A DNA stretch of 64,000 bases from Erythrobacter sp. Lineage in GTDB: Bacteria; Pseudomonadota; Alphaproteobacteria; Sphingomonadales; Sphingomonadaceae. Below the pieces are notes generated by a model. That model was not told where the DNA came from. It made no database searches and saw only the letters and a program-made list of their open reading frames with translations. Below are positions 1 to 8,259 of the stretch, piece by piece; position 1 is the first letter of the stretch, and every line of letters begins with the position of its first letter. The stretch covers positions 1-64,000 of the forward strand of contig JAACTB010000012.1 of NCBI GenBank assembly GCA_009993605.1, read 5' to 3'. A program made the translations under genes and the position numbers.

Positions 1-1899
1 GGACGCGACCAAGGCGCCGTTCGAGGCAGCCAGACCGTCGGTAACCGTCCGACCCGCCACGACGCGCCGCAATTCGTCGGGATCGTGCGCTTCCAGACCG
101 TCGACGCTGATCGCGATCGGCAGCAATTCCTTGAGGCCCGCCTTGTCGCTCGGGAACGCGCTGGCACCCGAACCGGTGCGCAGCGAGAAGGCGATCTTGC
201 CGGGTTCGAAATCAGTCGTTTTTAGATTGAGCTGGAGACCGTTGGCGAACCGCACCGTGCGGATACCGAGATCGGCGATCGTCTCGTCGGACACGACCGT
301 GCCCGGCGTTCCCCAATCGGAATAGGCGAAATCGACCGCCGCCTCCTCTTCAGGAGCGGTCACGGCAATTTGCGCACTTTCCGTCAGTGCCGCGGCGATG
401 GCCTGTTCGCCCCTCTCGATCGGCTGTTTGGTCGACACGTGGACGAGGCTCGGCCCACCCTGCCATGCGGCGCGAAAGGCATCGCTGACGGTTTCCGCAG
501 TCACCGTCGGTTCGATCGCTTGATACAGCGCCAGATCAGTCTGCGGGGCGGTCGGCACGCTGTCAGCAAGACTTGCCGCGACGAGCGCATCGGCGAGGCC
601 TGCGCTCGGCCGGCCCGCAGTCTGCGAAACGGCGTTGCCAAGCGCCGTCGCGATATTGGCCTTTGCCTCGGCGATTTCGGCGGCATTGAAGCCATACTGG
701 TTCGCCCGGCGCAATTCGCGTTCTGCAAATGCGAGCGTATCGCGCCACTGGCCGTCTTTGGATACGATCAGCAGACCATAGGTTTCGACACTGCGGAAAA
801 GCGGCTGCTCAAGTGCCTGCGCTCCGAGCGTCGGAGAATCCGCGGCCCGCGAAAGCGCAGCGATACGATTGGAAAGCGCGATACCGGCAATAGCGCGAAG
901 TATCTGCGCACGCGTATCGGCGACGGTGTTCTCTGCCGGTTCCCAAGCGGTTGTGCGTTGGAGTTCGATGATCTCCGGGATGGCCGGATCGACGAAATTC
1001 GCGATCGCCGGAGTATTGGTCCGCGGCATGGGTGTTTGATAGATGTCGCGCGCAGCGCCCTCGCCCAGCCAGTCTCCGAACTCGGCTTTGATACGCTGCT
1101 CCATCTCCGCGATGTCGAAATCTCCGACGATGGCCAGCGTCGCGCGTTCAGGGCGATAATGCGCGTCGTAGAATGCACGAAGATCGGCGGCGGATATTCC
1201 CCGAATGCGCCCGACATCGGCGCGGACGCGCTCGCCTAGGCGCGAATTCGGCAGCGCGGTCTGGAGATAATCCGTGATGCGCCGACGGTTCGGATCGTTG
1301 CGCAGCTGCGCCTCACTTAACAGGACGCCGCGTTCACGCTCGACCGCCTCCGGATCGAAAGTGAGTTCGCCCGCCATTTCGCGGATGACGTTAAGCGCCG
1401 TCTCCACCGTCTCGTCCCGCGTGTTTGGCAGAGCGAGCTTGTAGGTCGTATAATCGAGGGAGGTTTCGGCGTTGGTATCGGCGCCGAAAGCGAGCCCCAA
1501 TCGCTCCAGCATTGGCAGCAAATCACCTTCCGGAATGTTGGTCGACCCGTTGAAAGCCATATGCTCGACGAAGTGTGCCGCGCCGTTCTCGGCATCGGTT
1601 TCCTCACGGCTGCCGACCTCGACCGTGAAGCGGATCGCCGCCTCGCCGACCGGGTTCGTGTTGCGCTGAAGCGCGTAGCGCATCCCGTTGGGGAGCCTGC
1701 CGAACACGATATCGGGATCAGGCGCGATGTCGGCGCTGGTAATTCCCCAGGCGGGTATACCCGTCGGCGAAGAAACGGTCGCGCTTAGCGACGTCGCCTC
1801 ATCCTGCGCCGATGCGATGGACGCCTGACCGACGGCAAGACCGATACCAAGCGCTAGCACCGACGCGGTGCGCGCGAAAGAATGTGAGATGCGACCCAT
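1..1899 (-). CDS. M16 family zinc metallopeptidase (partial, C-terminus outside window)
   Basis: Exported zinc endopeptidase of the insulinase/pitrilysin (M16) family, expected to act on peptides in the periplasm. The ATG at 1899 opens 633 codons with no stop down to position 1, so the C-terminal part is missing; two-module bacterial members often run to about 950 residues. Residues 1-32 form a signal peptide (hydrophobic stretch, then SIASAQ). The zinc site HFVEH (HxxEH) is at residues 109-113: H109 and H113 are the expected metal ligands and E112 the catalytic base. The next gene on the same strand starts 190 bp upstream, so this one is probably transcribed alone. Family assignment is firm; the natural substrate is unknown. 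Confidence 0.93.
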   Translation of the reverse strand, partial: MGRISHSFARTASVLALGIGLAVGQASIASAQDEATSLSATVSSPTGIPAWGITSADIAPDPDIVFGRLPNGMRYALQRNTNPVGEAAIRFTVEVGSREETDAENGAAHFVEHMAFNGSTNIPEGDLLPMLERLGLAFGADTNAETSLDYTTYKLALPNTRDETVETALNVIREMAGELTFDPEAVERERGVLLSEAQLRNDPNRRRITDYLQTALPNSRLGERVRADVGRIRGISAADLRAFYDAHYRPERATLAIVGDFDIAEMEQRIKAEFGDWLGEGAARDIYQTPMPRTNTPAIANFVDPAIPEIIELQRTTAWEPAENTVADTRAQILRAIAGIALSNRIAALSRAADSPTLGAQALEQPLFRSVETYGLLIVSKDGQWRDTLAFAERELRRANQYGFNAAEIAEAKANIATALGNAVSQTAGRPSAGLADALVAASLADSVPTAPQTDLALYQAIEPTVTAETVSDAFRAAWQGGPSLVHVSTKQPIERGEQAIAAALTESAQIAVTAPEEEAAVDFAYSDWGTPGTVVSDETIADLGIRTVRFANGLQLNLKTTDFEPGKIAFSLRTGSGASAFPSDKAGLKELLPIAISVDGLEAHDPDELRRVVAGRTVTDGLAASNGALVAS

Positions 1900-2088
1900 G
1901 TGAAATTCCCCCAAAGCTAAAACGAATGCTGCGCGCCTCTTTAGGCTGCCAATCCTTTGAATTGCAAACCCGACCAATTTTTCGCGGACCGAAGGTCGGC
2001 ATCTGCTTAATCTCTGGCAGAATGCTACGAAGCAGGCTTTCGATTTGCAAAACTTGAGAACGAACGACGGGTGTTTGCCGCCGTCGAC

Positions 2089-2835
2089 TTATGACGCCAT
2101 TGGTGATGCTTCCGGTAAAGTGGCTCGCTTTCCTCGCAGTGGAAGAGCGCCATGGTGGATCGCGGTTCCAGCAAGCGTAGCGATAAGTCCAACGATGATG
2201 CTGTCGAATATCATCAGCGACCAAACAAGCGCATCGGGCGCGCCGAATGCCCAGTCGTGGTTCTTTCCGTGGAGATACTGAAGGGGGATCCAAACTAGCG
2301 CTGTAAAGACGACGATACGGACAGCGGCGAACCAGTCGTGACGAAAGACGCTTCGCAGGCTTGCATCGCGGTTTCCTGACAATCCATGCACCAGGAGAAC
2401 GATCAGTGGCAAGGTCGCGAGCCCCAACGCTGTGTTGATTAGTCCAGTGCTTTGTTCACCGATACTATCTTCCAGAAAGAGGCCAGGAAGGCCGGTAATG
2501 GCAATTAATCCGAAAGCGATAAGGAGGTTCTTCCAGGCGATAGAGCGCAGATCCCACCAATAGCCACCATTACTGGTAGCTCCCCAAAATCGCAGCGTGG
2601 CTAAGATTGCAAGAACCAGTCCAGCGAGCTTGGCGTAGCCGAACGTCCAGCGCGCAGGATCGTTCGCCAAGGCCTGCCCAGCCTCGCGACTATCGAACAT
2701 TCCGATCTGTATCTCTACGACATGCTGAGCGAATTCCGGCAAGACGATCAGGGCGGGAATAACGGGTGCCAGCAGCCAAATCCGAATTCCATCGCGAAAC
2801 ACGAACCCAAAGCGGGTGGCTAAAAGCCTGAGCAT
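2089..2835 (-). CDS. Multi-pass membrane protein of unknown function
   Basis: Protein of 248 residues with about six hydrophobic segments (near residues 19-35, 67-83, 103-120, 132-151, 171-187 and 203-226) and a short polar C-terminus, so an inner-membrane protein. I recognise no family motif. It lies 33 bp downstream of the methyltransferase gene on the same strand, and that gene overlaps the DUF998 gene, so the three probably form one operon starting at about 4241. Base composition is lower in G+C than the flanking chromosome, as for its operon partners. Function cannot be assigned from sequence. Confidence 0.72.
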   Translation of the reverse strand: MLRLLATRFGFVFRDGIRIWLLAPVIPALIVLPEFAQHVVEIQIGMFDSREAGQALANDPARWTFGYAKLAGLVLAILATLRFWGATSNGGYWWDLRSIAWKNLLIAFGLIAITGLPGLFLEDSIGEQSTGLINTALGLATLPLIVLLVHGLSGNRDASLRSVFRHDWFAAVRIVVFTALVWIPLQYLHGKNHDWAFGAPDALVWSLMIFDSIIVGLIATLAGTAIHHGALPLRGKRATLPEASPMAS

Positions 2836-2868
2836 ATTGTCTCCCCCTTTATGACAGATCAGCGACCA

Positions 2869-3600
2869 TTAGAGTTCGGCAACGATCAGGCGATACCCCG
2901 CATCGAAGGTTTCCTGATCCAGCAGATCCGGATGGCTACGATACCAATCGCCAGTCTTTAGATCTCTTTCGAGATCGCTGAGCCCCGCCGAAACATCGCC
3001 AATCTTCCAGAAGGATGAGCTGCCTGATCGCAGCGCCGCGTCGAGATAGGCTTCGGGTCGACGCCAATATGCGTAAAGAAAGCCGTCTTGGCAGTCATGA
3101 GGGATCGGGACGATCCGAACTTCGGATTTGCCAAGGCGCCGCGTCAGACTCTCTAAACTCGGCATAGCTATAGCATCGAGTTCGGCAAGCTTCGGGAAGT
3201 AACGCGTCGGCCATGGGCGAGCGTCTGGGTCGAAGGTCAAAATGACGATACGCTTCCTGGCCACGCGCCTAATTTCTTGAAGGCCTTTGTCTTGATCGCT
3301 CCAATGATGAATTGTCAGGATCGCCATGGCGGCATCGAAACTGTCGTCATCGAACGGTAGGCTTTCGGCTGACGCACATATAGCCAGAGCCGACGACGAG
3401 GGTCGCTGCGCTATCATCTTCTCGGAAGGCTCTACTGCGATGACGTCGCGATCGATGGGCTCATAAGATCCCGTTCCTGCCCCGACGTTGATGACGGTCT
3501 TCGCATCTCCGAGCGCTGACGTAATCAGCTGACCAATCCGCGGATCGGCCTTCCGATTGCTGGAATAGTTTTCACCGATACGGTCATACTGCGCGTTCAT
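2869..3600 (-). CDS. Class I SAM-dependent methyltransferase
   Basis: Cytoplasmic methyltransferase of 243 residues with a Rossmann-type SAM site. Motif I is VINVGAGTGSYE (residues 36-47), the acidic residue after strand 2 is in VEPSEK (56-61), and a post-I segment with IHHWSD lies near residue 100. This is the UbiE/Methyltransf_11 layout. The substrate is not evident. The ATG at 3600 overlaps the stop of the DUF998 gene by four bases (ATGA), so the two are translationally coupled; the membrane protein at 2089 follows closely. The group is the only target evident for the divergent MarR regulator at 4288. Confidence 0.85.
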   Translation of the reverse strand: MNAQYDRIGENYSSNRKADPRIGQLITSALGDAKTVINVGAGTGSYEPIDRDVIAVEPSEKMIAQRPSSSALAICASAESLPFDDDSFDAAMAILTIHHWSDQDKGLQEIRRVARKRIVILTFDPDARPWPTRYFPKLAELDAIAMPSLESLTRRLGKSEVRIVPIPHDCQDGFLYAYWRRPEAYLDAALRSGSSSFWKIGDVSAGLSDLERDLKTGDWYRSHPDLLDQETFDAGYRLIVAEL

Positions 3601-4241
3601 ATGTCATCGCTCGCATGTGCGAGTTCGTTCCTCGCGCGGAGCCACAAAAGCAGCCCCGTGACAGCGAACCAGAGGAAATATCCCAGAAAAGCAATGCGCT
3701 GACCCCACCCCGGCATGACGAGACCGGTCATCCGAAAAGACACCTGCCAACCAATGTTAGCTACGAGGAACAGACTGAACCATGGCGTCAGACTTCCCCA
3801 GGTTTGCAGTCCGAACCTTTCGCTCAGAAGCGGGCCGATCCAAAAAAGGGCAAAGACCCAGCAGAGTCCCGATCCTATCGCCCCGACTGCATGCAGTATC
3901 GTGGTGAGGGCTTCGCTAACCAGCATGTTAGTTGGCGCGAGACCTGCTAGAGCTAAACAGACGCCAGACATCGCGAGAAGGAGTGGGCCGCGGCTGCTCT
4001 CATCTTTTCTCATCAGCCGAGAGGCGAAGATGATGATTAGAATGCCAGGCAGAATGAAGCCCGCAATGTTGAAAGCCATTGCGAATGGAGCCCCGATTGC
4101 ACCCAGTTCGCTCACTGCCTTGGTCGCGTGCGAATACCCATCCGATCGCACCGCGGCAAAGCCGATCAGGCTAAGAAAGAATAGGCCTGCGGCAGCCGGA
4201 CCTGCTAGCCAAAGGCGGCCATGGGAATTGAGTGCTTTCAT
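3597..4241 (-). CDS. DUF998 family membrane protein
   Basis: Integral membrane protein of 214 residues with about six transmembrane segments. The pattern after the first segment (YSHATKAVSELG) and the later APTNML match DUF998 proteins, whose biochemical role is not settled. It is the first gene of the leftward operon and is divergent from the MarR gene at 4288, with only 46 bp between the two start codons. That gap holds a near-palindrome, so MarR repression of this operon is likely. Its four-base overlap with the methyltransferase gene suggests the two products act together, perhaps on a lipid or a small exported molecule; that last point is inference. Confidence 0.82.
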   Translation of the reverse strand: MKALNSHGRLWLAGPAAAGLFFLSLIGFAAVRSDGYSHATKAVSELGAIGAPFAMAFNIAGFILPGILIIIFASRLMRKDESSRGPLLLAMSGVCLALAGLAPTNMLVSEALTTILHAVGAIGSGLCWVFALFWIGPLLSERFGLQTWGSLTPWFSLFLVANIGWQVSFRMTGLVMPGWGQRIAFLGYFLWFAVTGLLLWLRARNELAHASDDI

Positions 4242-4269
4242 TCCGCAAGCCGTAGATGTGAAAATAAAG

Positions 4270-4283
4270 TTAGTCTAGGCTAA
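4270..4283. promoter_or_regulatory. Near-palindrome, candidate MarR operator
   Basis: TTAGTCTAGGCTAA reads the same on both strands at 12 of 14 positions and sits between divergent start codons 46 bp apart, ending four bases before the MarR ATG. MarR proteins usually bind such sites and repress themselves and the divergent operon. The MarR start has no clear Shine-Dalgarno sequence, so its message could be leaderless or nearly so. Confidence 0.5.
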
Positions 4284-4287
4284 TTAC

Positions 4288-4725
4288 ATGACTGATCCGA
4301 AATCCCGCGTTCTGGCGACGGACCTCTCCGTATTGGCTACCCGTTTGACGCGCTGGTTGCGCGCAGCGGACGATGCCCCTTCGCTTTCCGGTCCTGAAGC
4401 GTCCGCCATGGCGGTCGTAATTCATTCCAACGGAATCACACCATCGCGCTTGGCTCAATATGAGCAGGTTCGAAGGCCGACGATAACACGGACGATTGAC
4501 AGTTTGGTTAATCGAGATTTCGTTCAACGAGATCCTGACCCAACGGATCGTCGCGGATCGATAATCCAAGCTACTGCCGCAGGTCGGGAAATGTGGAATG
4601 CCGGGCAAGCGCGCAAAATCGAGCCGCTTGCAGAACGTGTTAGTGCGCTCAACATGGTGGAACGTCGTCAGCTGGAACAGGCCCTGCTTTTGTTGGAAAA
4701 GCTCGTAAATCCGACCGAGGAATGA
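4288..4725 (+). CDS. MarR family transcriptional regulator
   Basis: Winged-helix repressor of 145 residues. The DNA-binding core (about 45-95) has the recognition-helix region VRRPTITRTIDSLVNRDFVQRDPDPTDRR read in parts, and the wing motif DPTDRR is typical of MarR proteins. N- and C-terminal helices (TRLTRWLRAA and MVERRQLEQALLLLEKLV) should form the dimer interface. It is divergent from the DUF998-methyltransferase operon and is followed by a gene-free stretch. Autoregulation through the palindrome at 4270-4283 is likely. The ligand is unknown. ATG at 4288 is used because it fits the family N-terminus. Confidence 0.88.
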   Translation: MTDPKSRVLATDLSVLATRLTRWLRAADDAPSLSGPEASAMAVVIHSNGITPSRLAQYEQVRRPTITRTIDSLVNRDFVQRDPDPTDRRGSIIQATAAGREMWNAGQARKIEPLAERVSALNMVERRQLEQALLLLEKLVNPTEE

Positions 4726-5138
4726 CAATTTTCTGCGTCGACATCGGTACTAGAAGCGTCCTCGATTGAACGCGAGAAGCCGAATGTCTGCTTTCGCCAT
4801 CGCTTAGCTAGGACTCGACAGTCTCCTATCGGCCCAGAAGCGGAAACTCTCGGTCAATAAGCGTCCGCACGGGACCGTGGACGACCGACTCATTAAGTTG
4901 GCTCCGATATTGTCTAAAATCTTTTAGCGATTTATTTTTCAATATTTACAGTCGTTTTTGTATCCCTCCGTCTCCGCCATTTCCCGGATTTTCAACGAAC
5001 TGCGACCGACCGGACCGGACGGGTCAGACGCTTTGCTTTACGTGAAGCATGTCGAAGCCCCTTGGACAGACCAGCATGGATTTCGGCTGTGGCGACTTGG
5101 ATTCTGACTCAAGCTGATGGTTATCATCAGTCAGGCTG
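4726..5138. other. Gene-free, AT-richer stretch with island debris
   Basis: I see no convincing gene in these 413 bases. The stretch is visibly richer in A+T than the rest of the window (for example around 4915-4960), contains a tRNA 3'-end fragment at 4963-4979, and carries a short imperfect repeat of GACCG/GACCGG units around 5003-5020. It leads directly into a broken transposase. It looks like decayed mobile-element DNA. Confidence 0.5.
4963..4979 (+). other. tRNA-Ser 3'-end fragment, candidate attachment site
   Basis: TCCCTCCGTCTCCGCCA fits the last bases of a tRNA: CCCTC as the 3' side of the T stem, CGTCTCC as the 3' side of the acceptor stem, G as discriminator, then CCA. A discriminator G is typical of tRNA-Ser. 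The bases before it do not form the rest of a tRNA, so this is only the 3' end, as left by site-specific integration into a tRNA gene. No integrase gene is in the window. Confidence 0.45.
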
Positions 5139-5270
5139 ATGGTGGGTCAGCGCATGATAATGCTGGAGGCGCTGCTCAAAAGCTTGCGCCTTGAAGACCA
5201 TGTTCCCCCGGACTTCATGCCGCGGTCGATCGACCGTTCGTCGATCTTCCCGGTATGCGCGAACATGGGC
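5139..5270 (+). pseudogene. IS1182-type transposase remnant (N-terminal, frameshifted)
   Basis: From ATG 5139 the frame reads a start like IS1182-family transposases: LEALLKSLRLEDHVPPD, then PRSIDR. After R33 (about 5237) the match moves to the next frame, FVDLPGMREH, which continues the same conserved block (SIDRFVDL.G.RE.). A single-base loss in the arginine codon explains the shift. After about 43 residues the similarity ends, so most of the transposase is gone. I place the family from recall of its N-terminus. The 85-codon open frame to 5396 is therefore not a real gene. Confidence 0.5.
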
Positions 5271-5359
5271 ACCGGAACGGAACTGCGAGGGCAACCCCTA
5301 CTCGGATTTGTTCGGATCCTCCTAGACAAGTCGAGAGCTCGCCTTCGCTGCGTCCGCCA

Positions 5360-6055
5360 TCATATCTCTGATACGAAACGGTTTTCGATCGCGTGATCGA
5401 GATGGCGTTCCACGAACGCCGAATCCGCTTTATGGAGCGGCGGGTATGAAGACGGTGCGAATGGTTGGCCGTTCTGGCCCTTGTAGGTGGTCACCGGAAG
5501 GAAACGCGCTTTCGCCTTGGTCCGGGTCGCGGCGGCAATCCGCTCCACAAGTGCTTCGGGCCGGGAGACGAGCTCGGCATGCGAGACCAAAGCGTGTCCG
5601 GCAGATCGTGCTGCGATGTCGATCCAATTACGCAGTTTGGCCGTACGCATTGCGACCGGATTGGGAAACGGCGCCTTGGTCACCGGACAAAGCTCTTCTG
5701 CGATCGGTTGTCCGAACTTAGGGTCGTTCCTGTCGATACCCCAAAAATCCTCATCCCAGATGGTGCGCCATTCCGCTCGGATGAAGGCGCCGAACGCAAG
5801 GCTCTTTATCTCCGGATCCGCGTGCCAAGGGGTCGCATGCAGGCTGCGCAGCCACTGATCGGCTTGTCGCGCGATCACGACGACGAAGACATCGTCGGGA
5901 ATTTCGACTTCGTCCGGCACCAACCAATGCTTGAAACCGAATTCTTCGGTGAAGCGAAGATCCTCGAGGTTCCGTTCGAGCAGCTTTATAAGCGCGTTGG
6001 TTCCGCTGCAGCGCTGACCATAGACCTGAAAGCGCCTGAATTGTGTAAGGGCCAA
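5360..6055 (-). CDS. Sulfotransferase-like protein
   Basis: Predicted cytoplasmic protein of 231 residues with a P-loop-like PAPS-binding segment at its N-terminus (QVYGQRCSGTNAL, about residues 9-21), followed by a conserved FGFKHW and the pair DQWLRSLH...PWHA and EWRTIWDEDFWGI. These are found in bacterial sulfotransferase-like proteins from polysaccharide loci. I chose a TTG start at 6055 because GGAG lies six bases upstream and the domain begins right there. An ATG at 6127 in the same frame would add 24 residues and overlap the start region of the divergent gene. The acceptor substrate is unknown. Its 3' end faces the transposase remnant. Confidence 0.72.
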   Translation of the reverse strand: MALTQFRRFQVYGQRCSGTNALIKLLERNLEDLRFTEEFGFKHWLVPDEVEIPDDVFVVVIARQADQWLRSLHATPWHADPEIKSLAFGAFIRAEWRTIWDEDFWGIDRNDPKFGQPIAEELCPVTKAPFPNPVAMRTAKLRNWIDIAARSAGHALVSHAELVSRPEALVERIAAATRTKAKARFLPVTTYKGQNGQPFAPSSYPPLHKADSAFVERHLDHAIENRFVSEI

Positions 6056-6164
6056 GAACGTCTCCGAAATTTTTAGGCGCCCGCTTAGTGTGCTTTGTCC
6101 CAGCTTTCCGCATGATCGTTGTTGCATGGTGGCAACGCCTTCCGCGTTCGATCGTCCGTCCGTC

Positions 6165-6875
6165 ATGACGGAACAGATCGAACTGGAACGAGGCCTGAAT
6201 CTTGCGCGCGAAAATCCTTCGCTCGCCGACGCCTTACGGTCGCATATCGTGGAGGATGGCTTTCCCTGCGTCGGGGCGAAATCGGCACTTGCGACCGGCC
6301 GGTTAAAGGTCCTGCCTGCCCGATCGTTGACCAGCGCCTGGAACGACATCGCAATTCATGAGGCTTTGCTGGAGTGGAGCGAGGATTACGAGCGAGACCC
6401 CCAGGGTCTGCGCAGCCTCGCCGTCGTCTTTGCCGGACCCGACGACCTGGACGAAGCGGCATTCGAAAACGCGATGTGGGACCGGCTGAATTCGCTCGCC
6501 GCGAAGGACGAATGGCGCGGGCAGGCTTACGATCCGCACGTCAGCAGCGATCCGACCAATCCGCATTTCTCGCTGAGCTTCGGAGGAAAGGCTTATTTCG
6601 TGGTCGGCATGCACCCCAATGCGTCGCGCTCGGCACGGCGAACGCCTCATCCAACCCTCGTCTTCAACCTGCACGACCAGTTCGAGGCCTTGCGCGCGTC
6701 GCAAAGGTACGAACGCATGCGCGAGACGATCCTGAAGCGCGACCGGGCGCTCGATGGCTCGATCAACCCGATGCTTTCGCGCCATGGCTTTGCGAGCGAA
6801 GCGCGGCAGTATAGCGGGCGCGTGGTCGGCGACGACTGGCAGTGCCCTTTCTCGGACCCGAGGATTGGCGCATGA
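6165..6875 (+). CDS. YqcI/YcgG family protein, GntA-like haem-dependent N-hydroxylase homologue
   Basis: About 236 residues. Segments FPCVGAKSAL, HFSLSFGGKAYFVVGMHP followed by SRSARR, and the C-terminal RQYSGR...WQCPF are hallmarks of the YqcI/YcgG family. Its characterised member GntA is a haem enzyme that hydroxylates a guanidino nitrogen in guanitoxin biosynthesis. Whether this homologue acts on a guanidino compound is inference. It heads a six-gene operon; its TGA overlaps the DUF1989 start (ATGA). The start is uncertain: ATG 6165 is used, ATG 6126 in frame would add 13 residues, and neither has a strong ribosome binding site. Divergent neighbour: the sulfotransferase-like gene. Confidence 0.82.
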   Translation: MTEQIELERGLNLARENPSLADALRSHIVEDGFPCVGAKSALATGRLKVLPARSLTSAWNDIAIHEALLEWSEDYERDPQGLRSLAVVFAGPDDLDEAAFENAMWDRLNSLAAKDEWRGQAYDPHVSSDPTNPHFSLSFGGKAYFVVGMHPNASRSARRTPHPTLVFNLHDQFEALRASQRYERMRETILKRDRALDGSINPMLSRHGFASEARQYSGRVVGDDWQCPFSDPRIGA

Positions 6876-7450
6876 CGCGTATCGCACCGCGCACCGGCAC
6901 CGCGATCGAATTGTCGAAGGGGCAGGTGTTGACCGTTACCGATCCCGAAGGGGGCCAAGTCAGCGATCTCTTGGCCGTGTCGAAGGCGGATCCTCGCGAA
7001 ATCCTCTCCAACGGGCGGACCTTCGATTACGAGGAAAAGATAAAGCTGACCACCGGAGCGCGGCTGTGGTCGAACCGGTCGAACCCCATGCTCACCATCG
7101 TCGAAGATACGGCGCCCGCGCACGATTTCCTGCTGACGCCGTGTTCCGAAGACACGTTTCGGCATTTCTATCCCGACAAGCCCGTTCATCGCGGCTGCTT
7201 CGGTAATCTGGCCGAAGCGCTGGCGCCGTATGGCGTTGCGCCCGACGACATTCCGACGGCCTTCAATGTCTTTATGAATGTTCCAGTCGCCGAAAACGGC
7301 GCGATCTCCGTCGATCCGCCGCAGTCGCAACGCGGAACCTTCACCTGCTTTCGGGCCGAGATGGATCTGGTGATCGGGCTGACGGCTTGCGCGGCCTATG
7401 CCTCGAACGGCGGCACGTTCAAGCCCATCGATTACGGCGTGAGCGACTGA
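6872..7450 (+). CDS. DUF1989 (urea carboxylase-associated) family protein
   Basis: Protein of 192 residues with the DUF1989 pattern: GGQVSDLLA near the N-terminus, HRGCFGNLAEALAPYG in the middle (the cysteine is a likely metal ligand in the family), then TAFNVFMNVPV and FRAEMDLVIGLTACAAY. Family members often sit beside urea carboxylase or guanidine-degradation genes, but their reaction is not established. The start ATG at 6872 overlaps the stop of the GntA-like gene, so the two are translationally coupled. Pairing a guanidino-type N-oxygenase homologue with a urea/guanidine-associated protein suggests related substrates; this is inference. Confidence 0.86.
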   Translation: MTRIAPRTGTAIELSKGQVLTVTDPEGGQVSDLLAVSKADPREILSNGRTFDYEEKIKLTTGARLWSNRSNPMLTIVEDTAPAHDFLLTPCSEDTFRHFYPDKPVHRGCFGNLAEALAPYGVAPDDIPTAFNVFMNVPVAENGAISVDPPQSQRGTFTCFRAEMDLVIGLTACAAYASNGGTFKPIDYGVSD

Positions 7451-7451
7451 A

Positions 7452-7736
7452 ATGTTGCTGGATTTTCTCGAATGGTACGGCGCGATCGCGGCGGTCATCG
7501 CGGCGCTGATCGTCGCGACCAATGTCAGCGCGCGGGTTTCGGGATGGGCCTTCGTCCTCTTCGTCACGTCCTCGCTTGCGTTGACGGCTTGGGGCTTCCT
7601 CAGCGACGACGCCGAAGGGATCGGTTGGCAGAACGTAGCTTTGCTCTTGATCAACCTGTGGGGCGTCTACCGCTATCTTGGGCCGCAAAACCCTCGCGAC
7701 TCCGATCGTCCGGTGGAAGCAAGAGAGCCGGGATGA
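7452..7736 (+). CDS. Small membrane protein, two to three transmembrane segments
   Basis: Protein of 94 residues, mostly hydrophobic: segments near residues 9-26, 31-48 and 61-75, then a short charged tail. No family recognised. It starts one base after the DUF1989 stop and its own stop overlaps the next gene (ATGA at 7733), so it is embedded in the operon. Confidence 0.72.
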   Translation: MLLDFLEWYGAIAAVIAALIVATNVSARVSGWAFVLFVTSSLALTAWGFLSDDAEGIGWQNVALLLINLWGVYRYLGPQNPRDSDRPVEAREPG

Positions 7737-8224
7737 AGAACACCGCCTTGACCACCGGTGCCGCCGCATTGATCCTTGCCGTCGGCCTGGCGGGCCATTT
7801 CGCATCGGGCGCGATCTATTCCTCGGTGGAAGCGCGGGACATGATTTCGGCGCTGTCCAGCCCCGCCCTGTATCTCGGCAGCGCGATCGCAGCGAGCGCC
7901 TCTACCACGCTGGCGCTTATGCTAACCCTGCTCGGTCTGGTGCGGCGCGCCGACGCGGAATTCGATCCGCAGATGTACCGGCAGATTTACCGCATCGCCG
8001 TGCTTTCGACCATTCTGCTGGCCGGAGCCGTCGTGATGCTGTTGCTCATGACGATGCCGATCGGCGAATTCGACGATGTGCCGGGCAGCTGGTTCCCCAT
8101 GCTGTACAATGCACTGTACTGGATCGTGGTGGTGCTCAGTGCCGGGCTCGTCGCCATGGTCACCATGCTGTTCGGCACCGTGCGGTCGCTGATCGCCAAG
8201 CTCACGCCGCATGACGATGTGTAA
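7733..8224 (+). CDS. Membrane protein of unknown function
   Basis: Protein of 163 residues with four hydrophobic segments (about residues 6-24, 37-60, 85-104 and 119-145) and the loop GEFDDVPGSWFP between the last two. Translation should start at ATG 7733, inside the stop of the preceding gene; the open frame extends further upstream but only antisense-like there. Together with the preceding small protein it may form a membrane partner for the enzymes of this operon. I do not recognise a transport or enzyme motif. Confidence 0.75.
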   Translation: MKNTALTTGAAALILAVGLAGHFASGAIYSSVEARDMISALSSPALYLGSAIAASASTTLALMLTLLGLVRRADAEFDPQMYRQIYRIAVLSTILLAGAVVMLLLMTMPIGEFDDVPGSWFPMLYNALYWIVVVLSAGLVAMVTMLFGTVRSLIAKLTPHDDV

Positions 8225-8259
8225 ACGTGATCATCTCCAAACCGAAAAGAACCTCTGAC

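Noticed and set aside
370-1239. 289-codon rightward open frame
   Set aside because: Antisense to the M16 peptidase; biased composition without domain or ribosome site. Typical shadow in GC-rich DNA.
1799-2293. 164-codon leftward open frame
   Set aside because: Overlaps the M16 start and the membrane protein gene in another frame and shows no protein-like pattern.
2505-2511. Another TTAATCC (GGATTAA on the minus strand)
   Set aside because: Inside a coding region and without CGTTT at 15 bp, so not a member of the ECF promoter set.
4270-4728. Leftward open frame opposite the MarR gene
   Set aside because: Complete antisense overlap of a well-recognised regulator; no motif.
5139-5396. 85-codon rightward open frame as a gene
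   Set aside because: Only the first part resembles a protein, and it is a frameshifted transposase start.
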